From Candidatus Berkelbacteria bacterium (GTDB lineage: Bacteria > Patescibacteriota > UBA1384 > JACPKC01): a stretch of 37,024 nt of DNA. Below, piece by piece: positions 17,826 to 26,801 of this stretch (position 1 is its first letter; each line of letters begins with the position of its first letter). The notes beneath the pieces are model-generated. The model was not told the origin of the DNA and searched no databases. It saw only the letters and a list, made by a program, of their open reading frames with translations. The position numbers and the translations under genes are program-made. The DNA lies in the NCBI GenBank assembly GCA_016198415.1, contig JACQIO010000024.1, positions 1 to 37,024 on the forward strand, given 5' to 3'.

Positions 17826-18566
17826 GTGATTGACCTTGTCCACGTCACCAAATCCTACGCCCGGGTCTCCCACCCCGGGCAGCGCGTCCTCGCCTTGGAC
17901 GACGTCTCCCTGACCATTGAGAAGGGCGAGCTGGTCAGCCTGGTGGGTCCCTCGGGGGCGGGCAAGAGCACGCTCGTCCGACTCCTGATTGCTGAAGAGC
18001 GGCCGGACAGCGGCAAGTTGCTCGTGGCGGAGCGGGACATCAGTCGTTTGGCACCCCGGGAGCTGCCGTACTACCGGCGCAAGGTCGGCGTGGTCTTCCA
18101 GGACTTCAAGCTCCTCCCCCGCAAGACGGTGGCCGAGAACATCGCCTTTGCCTTGGAAGTCTCGGATGCGAGCCCGGCAGATATCCGTGAGCGCGTCCCC
18201 AGGATGCTGACCCTTGTTGGCTTGGCGGATAAAGGTGCCAACTATCCCAACGAGCTCTCGGGTGGGGAGAAGCAGCGGTTGGCTATTGCTCGGGCGATGG
18301 TCCACTCGCCCCGAATCCTGATTGCCGATGAGCCCACCGGGAACTTGGATCCGGGCACCACAACGGAGATCGTGGAGCTCTTAGAGCGGATCAATCGGAG
18401 TGGGACCACGATTATCCTAGCCACCCACAACAAGGACGTCGTCGATCGCCTGCGGCGGCGAGTGATCGCAGTCGAGCACGGCCGGGTGGTCTCGGATCGC
18501 CAGATTGGCCGCTATGAACTTCCCAGTCACCACGCGGCGGTGGGGGCGGAAGGACTAGGATCGTGA
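17826..18566 (+). CDS. ftsE: Cell division ATP-binding protein FtsE
   Basis: Walker A GPSGAGKST, LSGGEKQRLAIARAM, ILIADEPTGNLDP; followed by FtsX. GTG start with SD gggaggg. Confidence 0.93.
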   Translation: MIDLVHVTKSYARVSHPGQRVLALDDVSLTIEKGELVSLVGPSGAGKSTLVRLLIAEERPDSGKLLVAERDISRLAPRELPYYRRKVGVVFQDFKLLPRKTVAENIAFALEVSDASPADIRERVPRMLTLVGLADKGANYPNELSGGEKQRLAIARAMVHSPRILIADEPTGNLDPGTTTEIVELLERINRSGTTIILATHNKDVVDRLRRRVIAVEHGRVVSDRQIGRYELPSHHAAVGAEGLGS

Positions 18567-18579
18567 GCGGAGTCGACCG

Positions 18580-19500
18580 ATGAGCCTCCGGAGCTTGGGC
18601 CGCGTCCTCCGCTTTGGCCTCATGAACGTCCTGCGGAACGGCTGGTTCTCGATTGCGTCGATCATCGTCATCACGATCACCCTCTTCATCATCGGCGTCT
18701 TTGCCATCCAGAGCTTCGTCATCGTCGGCACCACCCAAGGGATTCAGGACAAGCTCGACCTCTCGGTCTACTTCAACGACGACGTGCCCGAGGAGGACAT
18801 CCTCGCGATTCGGACAGCGGTGGCCAATCGGCCTGACGTCAAGAGTGTCGACTACATCTCCAAAGAGCGGGCCTTTGAGATTTGGCAGGAGCGTCGGACG
18901 TCTGAACGGGTCAAGAGCCTCGTCACGCCCGAGGACAACCCGCTGCCGCGGAGCCTGGTCATCCACGCCTACGATCCGGGGAAGTTGGGGACGCTCGCCA
19001 AGCTTTTTGAACGGGACCAGTATCAGGAGCAGGTCCGCCGGGTCAGTTATCGGGACAACCAGAGCGTCATCGAGAGTTTAGTCGCCACGGCCAGGAGTGT
19101 CCGGCAGAGCGGCTGGATTCTGGCAGCGATCTTCTTCTTCCTGTCCTTTGTCCTCATCTACAACATGACCCGCGTCATCATTCTCTCTCGAGCTCATGAG
19201 ATTGAGATCATGCGGCTGGTTGGCTCCACGACCACCTTTGTCCGCGCGCCCTACCTGGTGGAGGCAGCCGTCATCGGCTTCGTGGGGGCCCTCTTGGCGC
19301 TGGGAGCGGTCTACCTGTTCCTGCGCTACGATCTGGCATCGGCGACACCGCTCCTCTCGATTGCCAAGTTCCTGGCGCCCGACATGCTCGAGTTTTTCTG
19401 GTCCAATCTTGTGACGATTACGATCGTCACGCTCCTCTTGGGGATCGGCAGCACCGTCTTCATGAGCTCGGTGGCCGTCCGCCGTTTTGTGAAGTTCTAG
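18580..19500 (+). CDS. ftsX: Cell division permease-like protein FtsX
   Basis: Four-TM FtsX topology, YFNDDVPEEDILAIRTAVANRPDVKSVDYISKERAFE, EIEIMRLVGSTTTFVRAPYLVEAAVIG. Confidence 0.93.
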   Translation: MSLRSLGRVLRFGLMNVLRNGWFSIASIIVITITLFIIGVFAIQSFVIVGTTQGIQDKLDLSVYFNDDVPEEDILAIRTAVANRPDVKSVDYISKERAFEIWQERRTSERVKSLVTPEDNPLPRSLVIHAYDPGKLGTLAKLFERDQYQEQVRRVSYRDNQSVIESLVATARSVRQSGWILAAIFFFLSFVLIYNMTRVIILSRAHEIEIMRLVGSTTTFVRAPYLVEAAVIGFVGALLALGAVYLFLRYDLASATPLLSIAKFLAPDMLEFFWSNLVTITIVTLLLGIGSTVFMSSVAVRRFVKF

Positions 19501-19527
19501 AGCCTGGTCCGGTGCGGGCTTGCGGGG

Positions 19528-19541
19528 TGTGGTATAGTCGA
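19528..19541 (+). promoter_or_regulatory. Putative extended -10 (TGTGGTATAGTCGA) upstream of the M23 gene
   Basis: Nearly identical to the 27572-27585 box. Confidence 0.5.
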
Positions 19542-19550
19542 GGGGTATCT

Positions 19551-19567
19551 GCCTGCCGTCGGCAGGC
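19551..19567 (+). promoter_or_regulatory. 5'UTR hairpin GCCTGCC-GTC-GGCAGGC upstream of the M23 gene
   Basis: Perfect 7-bp stem between the TATAGT -10-like box (19533-19538) and the SD gggagggg. Confidence 0.5.
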
Positions 19568-19578
19568 GCGGGAGGGGC

Positions 19579-20820
19579 ATGGACCCAGACCGAACTCCCA
19601 GACGGAGCAACCACCTGAGACGCGCGCTCATGACCGCCCTTTTGGCGGCGGTGTTGGCGTTGCCAGTCGCCCTCCTCCTTCCCGAGCAACTCCCGGTTTA
19701 CGCGGCTGACGATGGGACCACACTCAAGGAGCTCCAGCAGCGAGCGATTGAGCTCAATCGGCAGATCCGAGAGTCTCGTCAAGCTGCCGAACGGAAGGCC
19801 AAAGAGGCCAAGTCACTGACCGGCCAGATAGATCGGATCGAGACGGACATCGACGTGACGGAGGCTCGGATTGAGAGCACCGAGGGGACCATCGAGGAGA
19901 CGGAGGCGGGCATTCAGGCCATTGAGGCCGACATCGAGCGGCGGCAGCGCGAGCTTGACGAGCAGCGTGGTCACCAGGACGAGACGCTGCGCGTCCTCTA
20001 CGAGACCGGCGATGACGAGCTCCTCTTCCTCCTGGCTGGGGCCAGCTCCATCTCCGAGCTCATCGAGCACACCGAGTACCTCGAGTCTCTGGAAGAGCAG
20101 ATTGACGCCTGGATCCTGGAGGTCGAGACGCTCAAGCGAGCGCTCGAAGACCGACGGTCCGAGCTTAAGGACAAGCACGACGAGCTGACCGCTCTTCAGT
20201 CCCAGCAAGAGGCGTTCAAGGTGGGACTGGCCGATCAGCGGGCTAAGAAGGACGCCCTCCTCACCCAAACCAAGCAGGAACAGGCTCGGTACGAGGATCA
20301 GCTGGAGGAAGCCAAGAAGCTCAACACGCAGGTTGAGTCCCAGATGGCGAGCATCCGGGCCAAGCTGACGGCTGGCACCGGACCGGGCGTAGTCCAAGCC
20401 AAGGATCGAGGCACCTCACCAGTCGGTTTGCAGTGGCCCACGGACTACACCTACATCAGCACCTACTTTGGCGGCTCCACCCCGTTCCAGCCCAACGGCG
20501 GGCACGGCGGCTTGGACCTTGTCAACTCAGCTGGGACGCCCCTCTACGCCACCGGTGACGGGACCATCACGGCCGTGGAGGAGATGCGCTACAACGGCCA
20601 GTATTACGCCTACGGCAAGTACGTGGTGATTGGTCACAACGCGCGTTTCAGCTCCCTCTACGCTCACCTGCAGAGCATCCTGGTCATCCCTGGCGATGAG
20701 GTGAAGCGCGGTGATGTCATTGGGTACATGGGCTCCACCGGCTGGTCCACCGGCCCCCACCTCCACTACGAAATCTGGGAGTACTCCTCGCGGGTGAATC
20801 CCTTGAACTACCTGCCCTAG
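19579..20820 (+). CDS. Secreted coiled-coil M23 peptidase (EnvC/PcsB-like)
   Basis: Signal-type N-terminus, long coiled coil, M23 motifs GGHGGLDLVN and GPHLHYEIW; follows ftsEX. Confidence 0.9.
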   Translation: MDPDRTPRRSNHLRRALMTALLAAVLALPVALLLPEQLPVYAADDGTTLKELQQRAIELNRQIRESRQAAERKAKEAKSLTGQIDRIETDIDVTEARIESTEGTIEETEAGIQAIEADIERRQRELDEQRGHQDETLRVLYETGDDELLFLLAGASSISELIEHTEYLESLEEQIDAWILEVETLKRALEDRRSELKDKHDELTALQSQQEAFKVGLADQRAKKDALLTQTKQEQARYEDQLEEAKKLNTQVESQMASIRAKLTAGTGPGVVQAKDRGTSPVGLQWPTDYTYISTYFGGSTPFQPNGGHGGLDLVNSAGTPLYATGDGTITAVEEMRYNGQYYAYGKYVVIGHNARFSSLYAHLQSILVIPGDEVKRGDVIGYMGSTGWSTGPHLHYEIWEYSSRVNPLNYLP

Positions 20821-20840
20821 CGATCACAAGATCCTACGGA

Positions 20841-20925
20841 CCCCGGGTTTACCCGGGGGACACCTCTGGTCAGAGCACCGGCTTTGCCGGTGCTGCGTGG
20901 CGGGGGACCACGGCTTTAGCCGTGG
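20841..20925. repeat. Cluster of three short perfect hairpins with TTT-containing loops
   Basis: CCCCGGG-TTTA-CCCGGGG (20841-20858), AGCACCGGC-TTT-GCCGGTGCT (20874-20894), CCACGGC-TTTA-GCCGTGG (20908-20925). Confidence 0.85.
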
Positions 20926-20932
20926 GGGATCC

Positions 20933-21139
20933 ATGATCAAGCGGGTTTCGAAGGCTATCACTCACTGGGACGACAAGGAGTATGCGGTGGAAGTCATACG
21001 GCATGACGATCACCTGATCGGTTGCTACCAACACCGCCAGGCTGATCCGATCGTCACATTCGACCTACTTCTCCTAGGTCACCGGGCATGTTCGCAGTCA
21101 GCCGGCGATGGGGCTTGCCATCACCGCTTACCTTGGTAG
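20933..21139 (+). CDS. Possible small ORF of unknown origin
   Basis: ATG-started frame MIKRVSKAITHWDDKEYAVEVIRHDDHLIGCYQHRQADPIVTFDLLLLGH...; no family recognised. Confidence 0.25.
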   Translation: MIKRVSKAITHWDDKEYAVEVIRHDDHLIGCYQHRQADPIVTFDLLLLGHRACSQSAGDGACHHRLPW

Positions 21140-21191
21140 TCTTGGGCAGCGCCGACCTGGTCGGTAGCTCTTCCCAAGGAGGTGCGATTCC

Positions 21192-21908
21192 ATGGAGAGT
21201 CGCCTGATTGTGGCCATCGATGGCCTGGGGATCGAGGAGTCGCTCGATCTGGCCGAGACGCTCTGCCAGGTCCCGGGCGTCTGGGGTGTCAAGTTCAACG
21301 ATCTGCTCCGGCGGGCTGGCTGTCAGCTCGTCCTCTCCGAACTCAGGGACCGGTTGTCCTCAGCCCGCGTCATGGTCGATCTCAAGCTCCATGACATCCC
21401 CAACACCGTCGCCAACGACTGCAAGGCACTCGCCAAGCTGGGCGCGGACATCGTGACCGTTCACGCTTCTGGTGGGCGGGAGATGATCCGGGCAGCGGTC
21501 GAGGCGATCGGAGATTCCGGGTGGGTGATCGGGATCACCGCCCTGACCTCGCTGACGGTGGACGACTGCGATCGGATCTACCGACGACGTCCGGACCACC
21601 TGGTCTCCACCTTGCTCCGCGAGGCTCAGGCTGGTGGTGCGGCCGGGATCGTCTGTTCGCCGCAGGAGCTCGACATGCTCAACCAGCAGTCCATTCCCGA
21701 GCGGCGTCTCCTGCGGATCACGCCCGGGATTCGGCCGGCCGGTGGTGGGACGGCCGACGACCAGCGGCGCGTGGGGACGCCGCAGTATGCCATCGAGCGC
21801 GGCGCCCACTTCCTGGTGGTGGGACGGCCGATCACCGGCGCCGACAACCCGGTCGAAGCGGCTCGGACGATCGTCGCCGAGATTGAGGCGGCCCGCGTCC
21901 CGGCCTAA
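21192..21908 (+). CDS. pyrF: Orotidine 5'-phosphate decarboxylase
   Basis: MVDLKLHDIPNTV core motif, LRITPGIRP, GAHFLVVGRPITGADNPVEAA. SD aaggaggtg. Confidence 0.93.
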   Translation: MESRLIVAIDGLGIEESLDLAETLCQVPGVWGVKFNDLLRRAGCQLVLSELRDRLSSARVMVDLKLHDIPNTVANDCKALAKLGADIVTVHASGGREMIRAAVEAIGDSGWVIGITALTSLTVDDCDRIYRRRPDHLVSTLLREAQAGGAAGIVCSPQELDMLNQQSIPERRLLRITPGIRPAGGGTADDQRRVGTPQYAIERGAHFLVVGRPITGADNPVEAARTIVAEIEAARVPA

Positions 21909-21931
21909 GCGGGTAGGACTCGGGTCCACGG

Positions 21932-21953
21932 ACGGGCGCCACGGGGCACCCGT
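21932..21953 (+). terminator. Terminator-like hairpin after pyrF
   Basis: ACGGGCGCC-ACGG-GGCACCCGT (one mismatch), followed by tcttcctt. Confidence 0.6.
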
Positions 21954-22075
21954 TCTTCCTTGTCCACTAGCCAAGCACCGTTGCATCTCGCTACGCTTTC
22001 TGTGGACACGGGCTTGACCCCGGCGTCCACGCACAGGCGGGATTTATAAGTCGTTCTTAGGAAGGTGGTCCATCC

Positions 22076-22318
22076 ATGGGTAGGGAGCCAGATCTGTCTT
22101 TGGAAACCGATCCCGAGGAGCCCGAGGGCTCGGAGCACTGTTCGCTCGAGGAGCGACTCCTCGATCCCAAGGCGGGGTCGAGAACGCTCACCTCCATCAT
22201 GCAGGGTACCTCCCCTCGTCCCAAGCCCGAGAGGTCGCGGGTAGGGACGCGTCGGTTCGTGACCACGGTTGGTGCGCGGCGTCGATCGTCGCACTCCGTC
22301 GGTCCTCTCCTCATGTGA
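22076..22318 (+). CDS. Small hypothetical protein, 80 aa (could instead be part of a structured RNA)
   Basis: ATG with SD-like aggaaggtgg; charged protein [34 protein letters not shown]...; terminator-like hairpin follows. Confidence 0.35.
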   Translation: MGREPDLSLETDPEEPEGSEHCSLEERLLDPKAGSRTLTSIMQGTSPRPKPERSRVGTRRFVTTVGARRRSSHSVGPLLM

Positions 22319-22337
22319 TCCCTTCCCTCCTGTGTGC

Positions 22338-22368
22338 GGCGCCGGTCCCAGGTCTCTGGGTCGGCGCC
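22338..22368 (+). terminator. Terminator-like hairpin between the small ORF and ruvB
   Basis: GGCGCCG-GT-CCCAG-GTCT-CTGGG-T-CGGCGCC, followed by ttcgcttcctcc. Confidence 0.6.
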
Positions 22369-22410
22369 TTCGCTTCCTCCCGCTCCACCATTCCCTTTCC
22401 CACCGGCTTC

Positions 22411-22420
22411 AGGCATACTC
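22411..22420 (+). promoter_or_regulatory. Putative -10 box (CATACT 22414-22419) 6 nt before the ruvB ATG
   Basis: AGGCATACTC; spacing would place the transcription start at or next to the ATG. Confidence 0.4.
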
Positions 22421-22425
22421 AAGGT

Positions 22426-23451
22426 ATGGCAGGGGAACAGCGAGACGGCACAACGGTTCTCACCACTGCGCGCGAGCAACCGGATGAGGCGCGTGATGAC
22501 TCCGTTGTGCGCCCCGACCGTCTCGAAGACTTCGTTGGCCAGCCTGAGGTCAAGCGTAATCTCTCCATCCTCCTCCAGGCCACCCAGGAGCGGCAACAGT
22601 CGCTTGAGCATCTCCTCCTCTACGGCCCGCCGGGCTTGGGCAAGACGAGCCTGGCCCACATTGTTGCCCACGAACTGGGCACCACTATCCGCGTCACCTC
22701 CGGCCCGGCCCTAGAACGAGCCGGTGATTTGGCTTCCATCCTCTCCAATCTCCAGACCGGTGATATCCTCTTCATTGACGAGATCCACCAGCTCAAGCGG
22801 ACCATCGAGGAGATCCTCTACCCGGCCATGGAGGACTTTGCCCTTGATCTTGTCCTCGGGAAGGGCCCCTCAGCGAAGACGCTCCGGCTCGAGCTCCCGC
22901 ACTTCACGCTCATTGGAGCGACGACCCGAGTTGCCAAGCTGTCTTCACCGCTCCGGGACCGGTTTGGCGGCCACTTTCACCTAGACTTCTACGAGCCGGA
23001 GGACATCGAGCAGATCCTCTTGCGGACCGCGCGGATCCTCGGGATTGCGCTCGAGCGCACTGGCGCTCAGGAGATTGCCGGCCGGGCCCGCCGGACACCC
23101 CGAATTGCCAATCGACTCCTGCGGCGCGTCCGGGACTACGCGCAGGTCCATCGGGAGCCAGCGATCACCGCGTCGGTCGCCCAAGCCGCCCTGGCGCTCC
23201 TCAACATCGATCAGCATGGGCTCGATAAGATTGACCGTCGGCTCCTCGGGATTCTCATGGACCAGTACGCTGGCGGACCGGCTGGTTTGGGGACGCTGGC
23301 GGCCGCCCTCGGTGAAGAAGTCGCTACGGTGGAAGAGGTCATCGAGCCATTCCTCCTGCGTGAAGGGTGGCTCGAACGGACCCCGCGCGGCCGCCAGCTG
23401 ACCACCCGGGCGCGGACACTCTGGCCGGCCGAGGGAGTGGCGGACCCATGA
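22426..23451 (+). CDS. ruvB: Holliday junction branch migration DNA helicase RuvB
   Basis: [67 protein letters not shown]. Confidence 0.95.
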   Translation: MAGEQRDGTTVLTTAREQPDEARDDSVVRPDRLEDFVGQPEVKRNLSILLQATQERQQSLEHLLLYGPPGLGKTSLAHIVAHELGTTIRVTSGPALERAGDLASILSNLQTGDILFIDEIHQLKRTIEEILYPAMEDFALDLVLGKGPSAKTLRLELPHFTLIGATTRVAKLSSPLRDRFGGHFHLDFYEPEDIEQILLRTARILGIALERTGAQEIAGRARRTPRIANRLLRRVRDYAQVHREPAITASVAQAALALLNIDQHGLDKIDRRLLGILMDQYAGGPAGLGTLAAALGEEVATVEEVIEPFLLREGWLERTPRGRQLTTRARTLWPAEGVADP

Positions 23452-23648
23452 TCTACCTCGTTGCCCTCTTGTTCCTGCTGTTCCTGGTGGCCTTTGGCCT
23501 CTACTCAGTCTACGCCGTCCACCATCTGAATGAGTTTGGGTACTCGGGCGACGCCTCACAGCGCATCCTTCAGCTCTACATTGGCTTCTCAGGCTTGGTG
23601 CTCCTGGCCGTGGCCGTCGCGCTCGCTTATGGGATCTCACTGACATGA
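23448..23648 (+). CDS. Small two-TM membrane protein
   Basis: 66 aa [70 protein letters not shown] overlaps with neighbours on both sides. Confidence 0.65.
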   Translation: MIYLVALLFLLFLVAFGLYSVYAVHHLNEFGYSGDASQRILQLYIGFSGLVLLAVAVALAYGISLT

Positions 23649-24523
23649 CGCCCCGAAACCTCACCACTGGGACGGAGAGCGAGCTCTTTCCTGGGCAGTT
23701 GGATCAGGAAGAAGTCCTCATCTTTGTCCGTCGGCACTGGATGGCCTACCTGCCCTGGGCCTTCATCCTCCTCGTCATGCTCGTCATGCCCCCCGTCGTC
23801 GTGGTCAGCTTGGCTCAGGTCGAGTTCATCCGATTGAGCGTGGGCAGCCACATCATCACGACCGCCTTTGTGGTGGGGACGTTCTACCTCTTTACGAACG
23901 CGGTCTTCTTGACGTCGTGGATTGAACACTACTTGGATGTTGCGATCTTGACCCGCGAGCGCCTCGTCCTCGTCCAGCAGATCGGTCTCTTCAACCGCCG
24001 GATTGCTGAGCTCTCCCTCCTGCGGGTCCAAGACGTCAGCGCCCAGATGCAGGGTTACCTCCAGACGCTCCTGCGCTACGGCTCGGTGGTGGTCGAGTCA
24101 GCCGGTGAGGCGCCCAACTTTGTCATGCAGTACGTGCCGCGTCCGCATGTAGTGGCGAACACCATCCTCATGCTCCATGACCAACTAATGACGGTCCGGC
24201 CCGTCGCCGCTGGGTCGTCGATGGCCTCGGTTCAGGCCCGGAGCGAGGAGTCACTGATTCGGCCCGAGGGTGGCTTGGGCGGGGAGTTTCGGCGCCGCGA
24301 GGTCCACGCCCCACTCGGGTTTGACCACGATCACCTCAATGAGGATCTCTTGACGCAGGCCAAGGAAGTCCAGGAGCACGTCGCGGCGTTTCACGGGGGA
24401 TTCGGGGTGAGCGGTCAGCCAGCTGGGACGTCCAGTCTGGCACCCAATCGACTGCCCAAGGAGGCCGAGGAGCGACGTGAGCTCGTAGAGGGGGAAGATG
24501 TCTCAGTGGAGACTCGCCGGTAA
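23645..24523 (+). CDS. Bacterial PH-domain (YdbT-like) membrane protein
   Basis: LDQEEVLIFVRRHWMAYLPWAFILL...TSWIEHYLDVAILTRERLVLVQQIGLFNRRIAELSLLRVQDVSAQMQGYLQTLLRYGSVVVESAGEAPNFVMQYVPRP. Confidence 0.8.
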   Translation: MTPRNLTTGTESELFPGQLDQEEVLIFVRRHWMAYLPWAFILLVMLVMPPVVVVSLAQVEFIRLSVGSHIITTAFVVGTFYLFTNAVFLTSWIEHYLDVAILTRERLVLVQQIGLFNRRIAELSLLRVQDVSAQMQGYLQTLLRYGSVVVESAGEAPNFVMQYVPRPHVVANTILMLHDQLMTVRPVAAGSSMASVQARSEESLIRPEGGLGGEFRRREVHAPLGFDHDHLNEDLLTQAKEVQEHVAAFHGGFGVSGQPAGTSSLAPNRLPKEAEERRELVEGEDVSVETRR

Positions 24524-26801
24524 GATCCGACGATTGAGCGTCTGGACGCTGGGCCTGATCCTTGGCCTGGTGCTGCTTCCGTCGTTGGCCACTGCCAAGC
24601 ACCGGGACGAGCCCAGGATTGTGATCAGCGAGATCGGCTGGGCGGGCTCGAGCGTCTCAACGGCGGACGAGTGGCTGGAGCTGGCCAATCTGGGTGAGGG
24701 CATCGTCGATCTCGTCGGTTGGTCCGTCTGGGCGGTCGAGGACGAACCGGAGCTCTTGGCCGAAATCGAGCACGGTCAGATTGCGCCCGGTGGCTTCTTC
24801 CTGATTGCCCATGCCGACTCGAGCCACCAGTTCAGCGCCGGTCAATCGGTCCTCCGCTGGACCCCAGATGTGGTGGATCAGGACCTGGTCCTGTCGAACA
24901 CTCGCTTGGCCCTGGAGCTGCGCGATTCGGCTGGCGAGCGGGTGGATGAGGCTGGCGACGGTGGGGCACCGTTTGCCGGGAGTAGTGACGGGCCAGTCAG
25001 TCTGGAACGGATCCTCGAGGACCTCGACGACGGGGATGAGGAGGACAGCTGGCGCCCGGCCAGCCTGGCAAGCGGTTTTGACGACGGCCGGCCGGATCTG
25101 GGCACGCCCACGCCGTCGGGCCGGCCGATCCTGCCTGCGCTGGCGTGCCGGATTGTCTGGGCGCCCGGCCAGGCGGAGGCGATGGTCCCAATCGAACCAG
25201 CCCGGTCGAATGGCCTACCCCTCCCGGTTACGCTGACAGCCGATGGCGTGGTCTTGCCTCAGACCCTCGCCGCGGATGGCTCAGCGCAGGTCACGCTCTT
25301 GCGTCCAGCTAGCTTTGGGGAGCAGGTGCTCGTGGCTGCGGTGGTCTCGCCCCTCGGCCTGGTGTCCGAGGAGTCACGGCCTTGTCTCCACACGATGCAG
25401 AGCCGAGACCTCGTGATCACGGAAGTCTTTCCCGCTCCGACCGGCGGCCAGGCTGAGTGGGTGGAGCTGACCAACCAGGGCACCGAGCCAGTCGCGTTGG
25501 CCGGTTGGCAGCTGGACGATGATCCGGACGGAGGCAGCGTTCCCTACCAGTTTCCGGCCGCGCTCAGCATTCTGCCCGGAGCCTCGATCGTTATCTCTGG
25601 CACCGACTCGTCGTTGGCCCTCAACAACAGCGGTGATCAGGTCATCCTCCTCGATCCAACCGGCAGTCAGGTTGACGCCGTCACCTACGGTTTGGCTCGG
25701 TCAGGCGAGAGCTGGTCCCGGCAGACCGATGTCTGGGCCTGGGCGGTGCCATCTCCGGGTCAACCGAATCCTATCCCACCACCGCCGGCCGAGGCGCTCT
25801 TCAGCGTTGCGGCCGCTCCACCGGTGATTGTGGCCCAGCCTGCTGTGGGGGCACCACCTCAGCTGTCCGTGGAGACCTTCGTCCTTGGTCCCCGGCCCGA
25901 GGCGGGCACGCGGGTGATCGTTGACGGGATCGTCAGCCAGCCACTTGGGCGCTACGACGACCGGTTGATCGTCCTGGCGAGCGATTCGGGTGAGGTCGCC
26001 CTCGAGCTCCAGCTCCCGGCCGGGGGTGTGTCTGAAGTTGCGGCTGGCGAGCGGCTCCGCGTCACCGGCACGGTCTCGCGCGCCAGCACGCCCCGGCTGC
26101 TCGTGGGAGCGGTGACCGATCTAGAACGAGTCGGCGAGGGACCGCCGCCGCATCGCCAGTTTGCCGGGATCGGACGACTCTTGGCGACCGTCGTGGCCGA
26201 GGGCCGGCTCGTTGTTCGGGATCGTGAGCGCTGGCTCGAAGGAGATGGTTGGGCCGTCCAGTTCAGCACCCGCCAGGGCGTTCGCCTGCCACCGATGGAG
26301 AGCGGGGACGCGGTCACGCTGGCCGGGATCATTGTGGCGACCGATCCCTACCGGATTCGCGTCCTGGACAGCCGTGAGGTGACCGTTGTGCCGGCACCGC
26401 TCCCCGAGGCGGAGGGAGGTCTGGCTGAGTTCGAGGTGGCGGTCGCGCTCGGCGAACCGATGCCTGAGCCTCCCACCGTGCCACCCGACGAGCCGCTCAC
26501 GAGCGTCAGCGGACCGGTCGTCGCGAGTCTGCCGCCCTTACTCGCGGCTGTGACGGGACCAACCATCCAGCCCTACCTCTACCACTCGTTGGTCCGCTTG
26601 GCCGGCACGGTGGAAGCCCAGCGGGATCAGGTCAGGACTCTCTCGGCCCAGGTGCTGGCTGCTCAGACGACTCGGCCGGTAGCCACTCCATCTCGGATCA
26701 GCCTCCTCTTGGCGTTCCTGTCGAGCGCAGGTATCATCGGAGTCTTACTGGAATGGCTATGGCACTCTCTCGCATCCGCATCCCCTCGCTTCCTGCGCTA
26801 G
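24498..26801 (+). CDS. Large secreted/membrane-anchored protein with two lamin-tail domains and an OB-like region
   Basis: LTD motifs IVISEIGWAGSS...EWLELANLGEGIVDLVGWSV and LVITEVFPAPTGGQAEWVELTNQGTEPVALAGWQL; signal peptide; C-terminal TM helix. Confidence 0.8.
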   Translation: MSQWRLAGKIRRLSVWTLGLILGLVLLPSLATAKHRDEPRIVISEIGWAGSSVSTADEWLELANLGEGIVDLVGWSVWAVEDEPELLAEIEHGQIAPGGFFLIAHADSSHQFSAGQSVLRWTPDVVDQDLVLSNTRLALELRDSAGERVDEAGDGGAPFAGSSDGPVSLERILEDLDDGDEEDSWRPASLASGFDDGRPDLGTPTPSGRPILPALACRIVWAPGQAEAMVPIEPARSNGLPLPVTLTADGVVLPQTLAADGSAQVTLLRPASFGEQVLVAAVVSPLGLVSEESRPCLHTMQSRDLVITEVFPAPTGGQAEWVELTNQGTEPVALAGWQLDDDPDGGSVPYQFPAALSILPGASIVISGTDSSLALNNSGDQVILLDPTGSQVDAVTYGLARSGESWSRQTDVWAWAVPSPGQPNPIPPPPAEALFSVAAAPPVIVAQPAVGAPPQLSVETFVLGPRPEAGTRVIVDGIVSQPLGRYDDRLIVLASDSGEVALELQLPAGGVSEVAAGERLRVTGTVSRASTPRLLVGAVTDLERVGEGPPPHRQFAGIGRLLATVVAEGRLVVRDRERWLEGDGWAVQFSTRQGVRLPPMESGDAVTLAGIIVATDPYRIRVLDSREVTVVPAPLPEAEGGLAEFEVAVALGEPMPEPPTVPPDEPLTSVSGPVVASLPPLLAAVTGPTIQPYLYHSLVRLAGTVEAQRDQVRTLSAQVLAAQTTRPVATPSRISLLLAFLSSAGIIGVLLEWLWHSLASASPRFLR

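Noticed and set aside
21130-21191. Leader hairpin (CTTGGG...TTCCCAAG abutting the SD) as a possible pyrF translational switch
   Set aside because: A TAGTCT -10-like box at 21136-21141 would place the transcription start inside the hairpin, removing its 5' arm; not supportable without mapped ends.
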